Assembly (NCBI RefSeq): GCF_963576615.1
Contig: NC_088711.1
Coordinates: 17,330,182 to 17,394,181 of the forward strand
Direction of reading: 5' to 3'
DNA length: 64,000 bases
Origin: Watersipora subatra
Taxonomy: Eukaryota; Bryozoa; Gymnolaemata; Cheilostomatida; Watersiporidae
The notes under the pieces were generated by a model that did not search any database, was not told the origin of the DNA, and saw only the letters and a program-made list of their open reading frames with translations. Positions 54,031 to 64,000 of this stretch are shown in pieces; the stretch's first letter is position 1, and every line of letters begins with the position of its first letter. The translations under genes were made by a program, and so were the position numbers.

Positions 54031-55651
54031 CTGACCAAACCTATCTTCCCATTTGGTAGTAATCGTATTTCGCTGGCAAACAGGTATTGCGTTGAGATCT
54101 GCGATCTGAATTGTTGGCTTTGTCAGCTACAGGTGTGGTTGCTTTGGTTGATGGGATGTTGCTGTGATGGGAGGCACTTGATGTTGCAGCTTCTTTTGCT
54201 GTTTCAGGAACTACTACTGGAACTAAGATTTTGTGCATTCCGCCTGGGGAATTCATATCATGTTGTTCAATGTTCAGAGGCTCATCGACTTGTATGGGGG
54301 CTTCTCTGAGGTCTACTTGTTTGCGTCGGAAATTGTTGCCACTGTCCTCGTTAAGCACTGCATATGATCTGTCAAACATGGCTTCCAACACCTTCCCTTT
54401 AGTCCACTTAGCTTTAATACTCTCCAAACTCTGTATCCGTACAGGCGACTCGATCTTCAATCGAAGTAGGTCAGTTGCCGTTTTGTCATTGTGTCACTAA
54501 CTTTTTGTGTGCTTTTTCTTGGAGTACCATCTCTTTGTTCTGGCTGTGCGTCGAGGCGCTGGTAGGAAGTGTTGATCTGGTGGATCTCCCATCATTTTTT
54601 GGATAGATGTGGACATTCCAGCGGTGGGTGTGTTCTTGTATTCAAGTATTGCCAGAAATGGGTCTTCTGCTCGTCTCAAAAACCTTTTGAATATTTTTAC
54701 TGCAGGTCTACTTTCCTGTTTGATTGGGCACTTCCTAGAGAGCTCGTTGTACAATTAAATTTCTAGCTGTTGCTGAAGTTAGCAAGTTTCAAGGCTGTGA
54801 ACTAAGGTCCGTTATTTGATTATATAATCAAGTGAATACCGTAACCGGCAAATATTTATTACTGTTTTTGTCTTGGTATCTTCGAGGGAATCATACTCGA
54901 AAAATCACTCAAGTAATCGACCACTATGATGTAGTCTTTCCCTTATTGAATGAGCAGGTCCATGCCTACTTCGACCCATGGAGCTGCCGGTATGTCATGG
55001 TTTTGCAAGGTTTCCTTGCCCTAAGCTGAAGCATCCATTGCACAATGTACAAAATAATGTACCTGCGACCTGATGTTTATTGCCATATTTGGTCAGTATC
55101 GCATGACCTGGCTCTCCTTAGAGTTGCAGCTGTACCTTGATGGCTAGCGTGCAGCTTCTGTAAAATCTTTAGCCTGTATGATTTTGGAATAACTAATTGG
55201 GGCGCTTTGTAGATTATCCCACCCGAGACCGCTAACTGGTTCCTGAGATGGAAGTATTGTTTAACGGCTGTAGAAATTTGATCTTGCTTGTGCCATCCAC
55301 CAATTATTGGTTCCGTGAGTTCCTTGAGCTCAGCATTTGTTTGTGTTGCTTATAAGTCTCTATGCCGACTGGTATAGCCTGTTGAAACTTAGTTGTATTT
55401 AGATCAGAGAGGAGAGTTTATATTTGACAGATCTGTTTGACTGACGCATTGTTAGCCGTCAGGATGTCTGTGGGACATCTGGAGAGCATATCAGCAGTGA
55501 TTTGCTGGCTAACGCGGCAGAATATCAACTTTGCAGAGTATCTTTGAATTGCTAATAACATGGATTGTAATCTCTTGGGAGCTTCGAGCAGAGATTTGTT
55601 TCAGATAGGTATAAGCGGTTTATGATCAGTATGTATGTGAACATTTGGGTT

Positions 55652-57736
55652 TGTTTGTTTGTTTTATTTCACATTAAATCATGACGTAATAAGATTATAG
55701 AAAGATTAAGGTGCAATGTGGGCCCATATGCGCAGTAGCATGGCTATTCAAGGCGCAGAGCCGAGTTAACAGATGAGATTGTCAATGAAAAAAACAAGGT
55801 TGTGTAAGCAATAGAAATCGGCACAAATCTATTCCAGAGAGTTCAGCAAGTACTGCTTTGAAGCAGCTCTAAAACCATCATGACTGCCAATTTTTCATAG
55901 CCAAATTGGCAAGGAATTCCATGCTGATGACACACGATAGGCAACCCGTCTATGGCCACCAGTAGAGGAGGAGGGTGGAAAAGATAATGAAAATAAGAAA
56001 TGACAAGTGTTATAATGTGTTGACAAGTTGGTTTGAGATTTAAATTGTGAGAAGGCTGAAATACATTTTCTTAGTTGGTATAGTTGCTGTATAGGCAAAA
56101 CACGAGATCTTTTAAACAAAGGAGCTGACGGAAAATAGGTGTTTTTATGATATATTATTTTAAGCAATTGCTTCTGGATGACTAAAATACTGTTCAAGCA
56201 GCTCATTGAAGCGTTACGCCATGCTTCCAAGCAATAAACTTTTACTGTTAATTAGAGTATTACATAAAAGCAAAAGAGGCATTTCTGATAAGATCAACGA
56301 GGCTTGGTAAAAATGTCCCAAGCTTTGTTGCAGTTGTTTTCTCAGTAGTTCTATGTGTCTTGACCAGTTTAGTGTACTATCTATTGTAACGCCTAAAAAT
56401 TTTATGCTATCCGTCATTAGTATGTTTTGTCCTTTCATGGAAATGTTTTCTGTTAATTGAAATTTATTTTGTGGATTTTGAATAACTATGAAATTAGTCT
56501 TGTCAACATTCAATGTTACTTTGTTTTTGTCACACCAATTTTTTATCGCATCTAATTCTTTGCTAATTATAGTTGTCTTTATTCAAGTTTTAGCAGTATA
56601 AAATAAGTTAGTATCATCAGCGAACAAAATCGTTTTAAATTTGACAGTACTCTTTACAAGATCATTTATATATAACAAAAATAGTGTTGGTCTAAGGATC
56701 CTTGGGGTACTCCACATTTAATTACTAGAGGTTGGGATATTTTCTGAGATATTATAACACTTTGAAGATGATTTGATAGATCATTTTGAATTAATTTTAA
56801 ACTCGAGTGAGAAAAATTTATTTGCTTAAAGGTTGACTTGCAACAAAATTCACATTACAGTTATTTGGTATCAAAAGATTCACCATGTCTTACTCTCTTG
56901 TGTTGTAGGTGCCAAATACGTGGAAATGTGATTACAAGCTCTTGAAAGCTCAAAAACGAAACGCCGCCGTAGATTAGAATCTTTATTTCTCTGACGTAGT
57001 CATTACAGTTTGGTTATCGTTTTGTCACGCGATGTTCTCACGTGAATTAAAAGGCCAATAAAAAGCTAAATGTAAAACTTATCGTAGCACTAGTTTATGA
57101 CAAACACTTCGGGTTTTACCGAAGACCCCGTATAAATATAGATGCTCGCTACTTTACAGTTTTGTTTCGGCATTATTCAATCGTCAAGTCGTAATCTGAT
57201 CACGTGACCCAATACTTCGCAAATAATTTTTGCAGCACTTTTCGATTATCACAGGTGACCAACAGGTTCGTCATGATTATCAGACAATGATATGTACTCT
57301 TTCGAGCTAAGGTTAAAAAGTTTAACGATTTTTTGCGGTAAGTTATAAGATATCACTGCTAAAAGTGACAGCATTGCAATGACAATAAAACAGACGCGTA
57401 AGAACAATAGACATGGTTTTATTGAATGCATGAGGTATATTTGTGAAAATATTTCGACGAATGAGGTTGCATGAAAATGTAAACAGAAACCATCCTGTAC
57501 CAACTACGTCCCATTTGAGCCGTTTTGGAAAGCGAATCAAAGTACCTGCGATTTTCTGTTCGTTTTTTAGCTTTTAAGAGCTTGTAATCACATTCTCGCA
57601 TATTTTGCACCTACAACACAACAGAGTAAGACATGGTGAATCTTATGATACCAAATCACCGTAATGTGAATTTTGTTGCAAGTCAACCTTTAAGCTTATT
57701 TATCAAAATAGAGTGATCTATTGTATCAAAAGCATA
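55652..57736 (-). mobile_element. 5'-truncated non-LTR retrotransposon (LINE, Jockey/CR1-like) inserted in the LTR element
   Basis: On the minus strand the RT blocks AFDTIDHSIL (near 57700-57736), GVPQG and LFLLYINDL (about 56650-56720), FADDTNLF (about 56605-56630) and FLGVTIDSTLNWSRHIE (about 56345-56400) identify the palm and downstream parts of a non-LTR reverse transcriptase. The element begins inside the RT domain and ends in a short CAAA-type tail (TTTATTTTGTTTGTTTGTTT region near 55652-55670 on the plus strand). TGGGTT at 55646-55651 and 57737-57742 looks like the target duplication. A stop interrupts the frame between FADD and the next block, so the copy is dead. It is split by the TTAA element at 56826-57693. 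Confidence 0.82.
56826..57693. mobile_element. TTAA-flanked inverted-repeat element (copy 2), inside the LINE
   Basis: An 868-bp relative of the element at 50221. The ends TTAAAGGTTGACTTGCAACA are inverted copies of each other. Internal blocks (CACATTACAGTTATTTGGTA, GTTGTAGGTGCCAAATACG, AGCTCTTGAAAGCTC) are shared with copy 1. It interrupts the LINE reading frame shortly after the AFDTIDHSIL block, so it inserted after the LINE. No transposase is seen. Confidence 0.85.
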
Positions 57737-59700
57737 TGGGTTACCAAAGACATATTGATTAAAGCGCTGCATTGTGAACACCATTACCAGCATTTCTAGC
57801 TCAATTCGAGCATAGTTTTTCTCAAATGATGCAAATGCCACAGGTTTGTTGTACTGAATTAGAGCAGCTCTCAGTCTTTAAGTACTAAGCACCACATTGC
57901 ACCGTAACTAGATGATTTACTCTGAAGTATTGGAGTGTAGTATCTGCAATAGCTAGTTGTTTGAAGGTATAGAATGCTCTCTGGTGATCTTCTTGCCAAC
58001 GAAACTTTTTTTTAGTAGTTCCAAGTAGCCCTCTTAGAGGTTCAGTCTCAGCTGAGCAGTTGGGTATAAACTTTGAGAGATAGTTTGTGTCCTAAAAATC
58101 GCTGAACGGCATCGCCATCTTGCGAAGTCTTTATATTTTGGATTGCCCTTGCCTTGTTTGGATCTTTCTTGACACCGTCTTTTAAGATTATGTGACCAAT
58201 TTGTGACTAAATTTTGATTGTGCTGTAGTGGCATCTTCAGTACTGTTTTCTTTCCCATATATTACAAGGTCATCAACTACAATCATAACCCCTTTGGGAT
58301 CAGTGAAGGCATCCGTGGGCCTGCGTTGGAACTCTTCTGGACTGGATGACAGTCCAAACGGCATTCTGAGCCATTTTTATTTCTCGAAAGGTATCTATTA
58401 AGTTGTTAGGTCACTTGACTTATTGTCAAGTTTAATTTGAAAAAGCCCATCTTTGGCATCGCCGAGGGAGAAAATCTTGGCACCATCCAGTTCTGGTATA
58501 ACATCTACTAACGTAGGCATAGGAAAATAGTTCGAATAGCCTTGTTTAGATTTGCTGGGTCGATGCAAAGCCTTAGCTTACTGTTTGGTTTTCTTCTTGC
58601 TAGGGCATTGCTGATCCATTGATTAGTCTTTTGCACCTTTGCGATCATATTTGCCTCAGTGAGCGACTGGAGCTTGTCTTTCAGATCGCTTCTCATTGAT
58701 AGGGCTATTTTTCTGTTTTGACATTGTGTTGGGGTGACCTTTGGGTCTATTTCTGTGGTATTCGCTGGGGTAGGCAACCTATTCCAATGAACACTGTTTT
58801 AGGTTTCTGGAGAAGGTAGGTACTGTCTGTGAATTCGTCATGACTAACGGCGTTAACCCATTCTTTGTTTACCGATAATGGTTCCAGATCTAGGCAGGCA
58901 TCCAATGATATCAGGCTCACGTTGGATGACCTCACTAGAAAGAATTTGAAAAATTGACCCCGGATCATTACATGGCATCTTCCAACTGGCTTGGTTTTGG
59001 TGCCATCATACAGCTGTAGACTGGACAGCTTCTTATTAGTCATGGGCAGTCTCCCCAGTAAATCATACTCTTTGTTGCTTAGCACATTACAGGAAGCTCC
59101 TGTGTCTAACTGATATTCTATTGCTTTGACTCCCTTAGCGGTGTCAGTTTGGATGATAGAAGTAAGCTTTTTGCTTTTGCGTATTACTTGTATGCACAGA
59201 AACGACTTGGCCAAGTCACTGTCGTGCTCATCTAGCTATTCAGCAGTCATCTGGTGTATCTTTTGTTTGCTCTTGGACCTACAAACAGCTCTGAAATGGT
59301 TAAACTTGTTACACTTTTCACACTGTTTTCCATAGACTGGGCATCTGCGGGGTGGATGTGATGTACCACAGCTGCCACAATTTGACCGATTCTCAGTCTG
59401 GTTTTACCCTCTTGTGTCTTTGGAGGTTGAGTAATTATTAGGCTTGTGAACTCCAAAGAGTTTCATACTAAGTGAATTGTCTGCTATTTTAAGCAGAAGC
59501 GCTTGCATCATAAATTCTTCACACATGTCTCCTAGACTTCACTCTCTGGCTATCTTGTGTAGTGTAATTACATATTCATCTACAAATTGAAACCCTTATT
59601 TTGTAGATAGCAGCTAGTGACGCTCGATTATCTTGTTTGACATTTTGTCGCAAGTCTGATCAAAGTTTTCTACTACATCATCGTAATTGTGTGATGACAT

Positions 59701-61102
59701 AATCATAATAAAAAAATGAATGAAGGGGGATAGCTCAAGTCCTGAAAATTTTTGATCACATCTTAAACTCTAGGAGTTCATATACAGGAGCGCATAATCT
59801 ACAACATCATGGTATTACATGACAACTGAATTTAATCCACTATAACTAATTATTTCATTAACTCACAAACAAATGTTTTACTAAACGCTATAAATGTTTC
59901 TTTTGCATATGTTGCAATGATTATGGGACTCTTTTACAAGCATAAGTAGTTTACTCAAAGCAACATCTGTTTACTTTTCAAAACGCCTGGACGAGCATTA
60001 AAATTTAAAAAATCAGTGTTCACTCTTATTCAAGTAAAATATCATATTGATAATACCTTTACAGTCACTACCTACACATTGCACTACGCAGCTACAGGAG
60101 TACCCGATTGCCAAGAGATTGTCTTTCAATAGCTGCACTTAGTTTTCAATAGCTGCTACTGCATTCTTTATTTCACAAGAGGCATTCAGCACAAGAAGGT
60201 TGCTCAATTTGTTTTTCAATTCACCTGATACGACTCAATTATCTTTGACTCAAGGTTTTAGTTACAATACTCACACAAACAGCTTAGTACTGTTATACAA
60301 TTAGACTATATTAAAGAAGTTGTGTACTAGTGTAGGGAATTGTTGCCACCAAGTTTCACAAATAACTTACATCAAGATCAACTCTATGCTTGCCAAATAT
60401 TCTAGTTGATGAAGAGAAACGTACTACTCACTATATTCTCTAGTTCTAAAAAGATAGAGTGAATGTTAGGGAATAACATACAATACTCTATATAGAGCCT
60501 ACAGCAATGGTTGTTTGTTTATAAGTCTATGACTAGAGGTTGCCTTCTCTCTATATGATAGGGTAATCTGACAAATGTTATTGTGTGTATCAGACAATTT
60601 ATTTTGTCAAATGTAGCCAGCAGCAATATATGTTTTAATTATTTATGATAATTTATGAACAATATATTAACAGCTTTAGTAATGCCTCTAGGGTTCCTGT
60701 ATTACCTAATTCTTTGTCAACTCATTTTTTTAATCGTTAGGAAGTCTAGGATAGTTTTATTTTGAGTGACAAGATTTTAGGTCCTCAAGTTTATCTGTGA
60801 GTGTTTGACAAAAAATCAACTATTGTATTGATAATGGAGGCATTGAGAAGACATGCTTGAATGACTTGGTATTAAAATTATAGTGATATCAAGTGAAGTC
60901 ATAAGCAATAATTTCTCAGCGACGTTTACCACTAGTTATTGGATAAACCACAACTATATGAGAAATCTCATGAATTTGAACTTTTAGCAAGCTCATGCTC
61001 TATGCTTAACCAAAATTTAATAGCGTTAAAAACTCTTGCCCATTTTGCTAGTGAATAATTCACTTTTTTAACTGGATGTGATAAACTTTGGAATTCTTTC
61101 AG
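59701..61102. other. intergenic region upstream of SMARCB1, no coding exon seen
   Basis: AT-rich sequence with no supported exon or repeat. The acceptor directly before the SMARCB1 start codon implies that a non-coding first exon and the promoter lie here, but I cannot place them. Confidence 0.4.
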
Positions 61103-63963
61103 GAATGGCAGCTGAGGCGGGTGAGGATTCACTGAAACTACGTTCATCAACTCCGATATCTACATATGGGGACAAGCCTAAAATTGTAAAGCTTGCTGCT
61201 GATGGTGATGAATATTATATAGGTTCAGAGGTAACCTGCTGCCAATTTTAATCTGAATATTTAACTCCTTTAGATACTTTAATTTCCTGAAGTACTAAAA
61301 GTGCTGCAGTGCTGGATATAGAGAATATATATGTTTCTGTGTGAGAAAAATAAATGAATGCAAAAGCTATTCCTTCTTTGTGCCTTTTATGTCTGTGAAT
61401 ACCATTGTTCACTCATTGCCCAAGCTTTCCATTTATATATATCTGTCCAACACTATCCACACGAAACTAAGTCGCTCTGAGCTCTGCTTTGTGTCTTGTA
61501 ACTACTGAATGCTGGAGCAAATATTCTTATTAGAATAGGTAGCTTGTTAATGTACAATCATTTGGGGGCTTCTAAAGTTTAACTGTATGTTAACCTTTTT
61601 ATATTTTATTGTATTGGTAATAAAGCTTAGTTTATCATATGGTTGCAGGCAGGTGCTTACTTGAGACTCTTTAAAGGCGCCTTGTATAAAAAATATCCTT
61701 TGATATGGCGGAGGATGATTTCATCAGAGGAGCGAAAGCAGATGGCTGAACTAGGTACTAGTTTTATATATTTTGTGACTCAGTATCTGCCTTCAGTCAA
61801 GATAAGACCATACTTGTTGTATTGGTTAGTCATCTCACCTTTTCGTTCACGCTATTACGTGGCTCATCACTTTGTATGGATTCTTTATCACAGGCTACGG
61901 TCTGCACACCCTTGCTACTCACATATCGATTGTTAAAAAGAGTGACATAGATGACATACTCGAAGGAAATTCTGCACGTTTGAAAGGAAACGGAGCGAGT
62001 TCTGAGTCACCCGCAGCTTCTCACAAGTAGGTGACTAAACATGTCTCCTTTCTAGTCTTCTCTAGTTCTCTCTTTTAGTCTCATTACATCTCAATATTAC
62101 ATGTGTTAATAATTAGTTTCGTGCTAACAGTGTGATAAGCTATCTGTTACAATGCCTTTGTTAATCTTGACATATGAAGTGTAATCTGTTCTCATGTAGG
62201 CTCTAAAACTTAAAACACAATGATACATACTTCAAGTACTTTTATATAATATTAAAACCAATTGATTTTACAAAACTATCTAAAAACTAAATGTGAAAAC
62301 CTAAATTATATTTAACAAATGAATTGATACTGTGCTAACCAGTGAGAAGGTCTTTCTTACACTACCTTGGAGACACGTTAACTTAACTAAAGTCTCTGCA
62401 CTGGGTAGGTTTAATGATAGTGTATGATAGAAATATGCCGTGTAATTTACTCTAACATTTGATATAGTTTAAACTAACTTAATTTATATATCTTTTATTA
62501 TATTTGCTTTGTGTAATGTATTTATGTAAGGTGTATGTAAGGTATTTTGGACACCATTTGTTAGAAAATACATGTACTTCATATGTTGAGACAAATATTT
62601 CCTTAATATTTGTCATCTGCTAAGGACTTTGATGTAGAGGTGATTGTAAGCCGAGGTTTAACAGTACAGTAGAAGCTCCTATAATGTATACCTCCTATAA
62701 CGTGAATTCCGGATAACGTAAAAAAATTATGTGAAGTTTTTGCTTCCTACTATGTAAAAAATTCCACATAATGTAAAGTGTCAAGTCGGGCGAGCTCTCC
62801 GAATCGATTTTAATGTTAGTTATTTTGCTGCACTTTCAAAAGAAAGAACGCCGCGCGATTAGTGTACTATTTATTATATATAAATTTTGCGACATCCTAG
62901 TTCGTCGTAATAGGTCGTTCAATGTGTCAACAAAAAGGCGAATAGGATAGCTGCGCAATTGTTCATAAATACAAAGGCGATCGGTTAGTGTAGGTATTAC
63001 AGCGTTGGTCTAGTAGTCTTATTGTCACGAGTTGGAGTACCATCAATAATTATCTTTATCCTAACCTTGACCCCTGTATAGTAATAGACGACGAACAGGT
63101 AGAACTGCCTTTTATAGTAAAAATATTTTGTTGTTTTGCCTTATTGTAGGCGTACAAAATATTTGTTATTAGCTTTACTTCAAAGAATAAACTTTGCCGT
63201 TTAGAGAAATAAGCAAATTGTCGAGATTGAGAAGTTCCTTTCAACTTGTTGTAAATTTACCGCAATCATGATCTATAAAACTAGTAAGATTGATAATTAA
63301 AATGAGAAAGTTGTCGATGCAAACAAATAATTCTGCAGTTACGGTACAGCACACGAATTTGAAAGAGTTAAGTAAAGTTTTCCTTTTTTTGCATGACCAA
63401 AGGGGTGAGTTTGGAAAGATCTTTGAACGGATTAGGCAATTTACATGTATTTTACTGTTCTCATAACGTAAATTCCCTACAACGTAAACGTTCCTGGAAT
63501 GGATTATTTACGTTATAGGAGCGTCTACTGTATATTGCTCCTATTGGAGTATAAGTGTTCAAATTAGTTGAGTAGTTGTGATAATTGGTAGTCATGATGT
63601 CACTGTGAAGTGTAGTGATGATTAGTAATAGTAGAGAGTCAGAAGAACTCTTCTTCTACTCATGCTATTATGTGCCAGCGGCCCTCTGCTTTGGAGACCT
63701 GGTGCTTTTCTGGCCCTATAAACATGCCTTTTATGGAATGCTTAACATACTATCAAAATATTAAACGATTGCATCTGCTGTACAATATTGTTCCGTCATG
63801 TTTTGTACCATAGAGAGGTTAAGACAAGACAGCGTGGGGCTGCTCAGCCATGGGCGAGTACAACCATGCCAAGTACATCGCAGCACCTCGATGCTGTGCC
63901 GTGCTCTACCCTGATCAATAAAAACAGAATGGGCAGGAGTAGAATAAAGACCTGGCCTCTATG
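61103..63963 (+). CDS. SMARCB1: SWI/SNF core subunit SNF5 / SMARCB1 (INI1), 5' part, cut by window end
   Basis: Four coding exons (61103-61230 with ATG at 61105, 61649-61754, 61894-62026, 63814-63963) join in phase and give the first 171 residues. Conserved blocks are YYIGSEAGAYLRLFKGALYK, YPLIWRRM and YGLHTLATHI of the N-terminal winged-helix domain, then HLDAVPCSTLINKNRMGRSR, which precedes the SNF5 repeats. The SNF5 domain must lie beyond the right edge. SMARCB1 is a core subunit of BAF/PBAF chromatin remodellers and contacts the nucleosome acidic patch through its C-terminus. The ATG is preceded by an acceptor (tttcag/gaATG), so an upstream exon exists; the start is chosen because it gives an N-terminus about ten residues longer than the human one and no in-frame upstream ATG is seen. 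Intron 3 holds a MITE. Confidence 0.95.
62667..63530. mobile_element. TA-flanked terminal-inverted-repeat element, 864 bp, SMARCB1 intron 3
   Basis: The left end is CAGTAGAAGCTCCTATAATG and the inverted right end is CAGTAGACGCTCCTATAACG, each bordered by TA (62665-62666, 63531-63532). The motif CTATAACGTAAATTCC recurs inwards at both ends. This is the usual look of Tc1/mariner/pogo-derived MITEs. There is no transposase frame. Confidence 0.82.
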
Positions 63964-64000
63964 GTAGGTTACCAACCAATAACATGCATGCTTAATCTTT

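Larger units (their letters stand above)
54035..59700 (-). mobile_element. decayed Ty3/Gypsy-type LTR retrotransposon (fossil)
   Basis: Read on the minus strand, the parts are in normal order: a nucleocapsid-like zinc knuckle region (about 59247-59456), a retropepsin-type protease region (about 58747-59214, LDTGAS), reverse transcriptase sequence (about 57990-58780), an RNase H region split by an insertion (about 57740-57900 and 55400-55645), and integrase sequence ending near 54041. The protease-RT-RNaseH-integrase order is that of Ty3/Gypsy. The element is clearly broken, with many breaks. No terminal repeats could be recognised, so outer ends are approximate. A LINE is inserted in it (55652-57736). 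It appears old. Confidence 0.82.

Overview
This window is nuclear DNA from a multicellular animal: AT-rich, with short exons, GT-AG introns, AATAAA poly(A) signals, large minisatellites and nested transposons. The proteins (an SNF5/SMARCB1 orthologue, DYRK2, SPT4, the ciliary protein CFAP210 and a RING/B-box protein ending in a beta-propeller-like region) fit a ciliated invertebrate. RING/B-box/propeller genes are abundant in lophotrochozoans such as molluscs and bryozoans, but the species cannot be fixed from this sequence.

Layout, left to right. 1-3.1 kb: no gene, one inverted-repeat transposon (1572-2962). 3.1-14.7 kb (+): a seven-exon TRIM-like gene of 505 codons whose introns carry palindromic transposons and several tandem arrays. 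14.7-22.2 kb: mostly gene-poor, with a doubtful exon pair on the minus strand and a 31-bp minisatellite. 22.2-25.4 kb (+): a five-exon, 489-residue zinc-finger protein, all introns phase 1. 28.6-30.7 kb (-): DYRK2. 35.7-45.3 kb (+): a six-exon, 373-residue coiled-coil protein of unknown family whose introns 1, 2 and 5 are largely minisatellite. 46.1-49.6 kb (+): CFAP210 in ten exons (552 residues), convergent with SUPT4H1 (-, 49.85-52.94 kb, four exons, 117 residues). Its third intron holds one inverted-repeat element inside another. 54.0-59.7 kb (-): a decayed Ty3/Gypsy-type LTR element, interrupted by a 5'-truncated LINE that is itself interrupted by a TTAA-flanked inverted-repeat element. 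61.1 kb to the end (+): the first four coding exons of SMARCB1, cut by the window edge.

The genes are unrelated housekeeping, signalling and ciliary genes and do not form one pathway. The most striking structure is in the coiled-coil gene. A 77-bp repeat, present about 24 times without net length change, contains the 3' splice site and the first bases of the last exon, so the intron offers a ladder of near-identical acceptors. The array in intron 1 of the same gene starts at the exon 1 donor. The TRIM-like gene shows a related case: a trinucleotide microsatellite forms the tract directly before an acceptor. Also notable are a 13-bp two-way poly(A) signal shared by CFAP210 and SUPT4H1, and a candidate RFX X-box upstream of CFAP210.

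All gene models were built by hand from reading frame, splice signals and remembered family sequences. No alignment or search was run.
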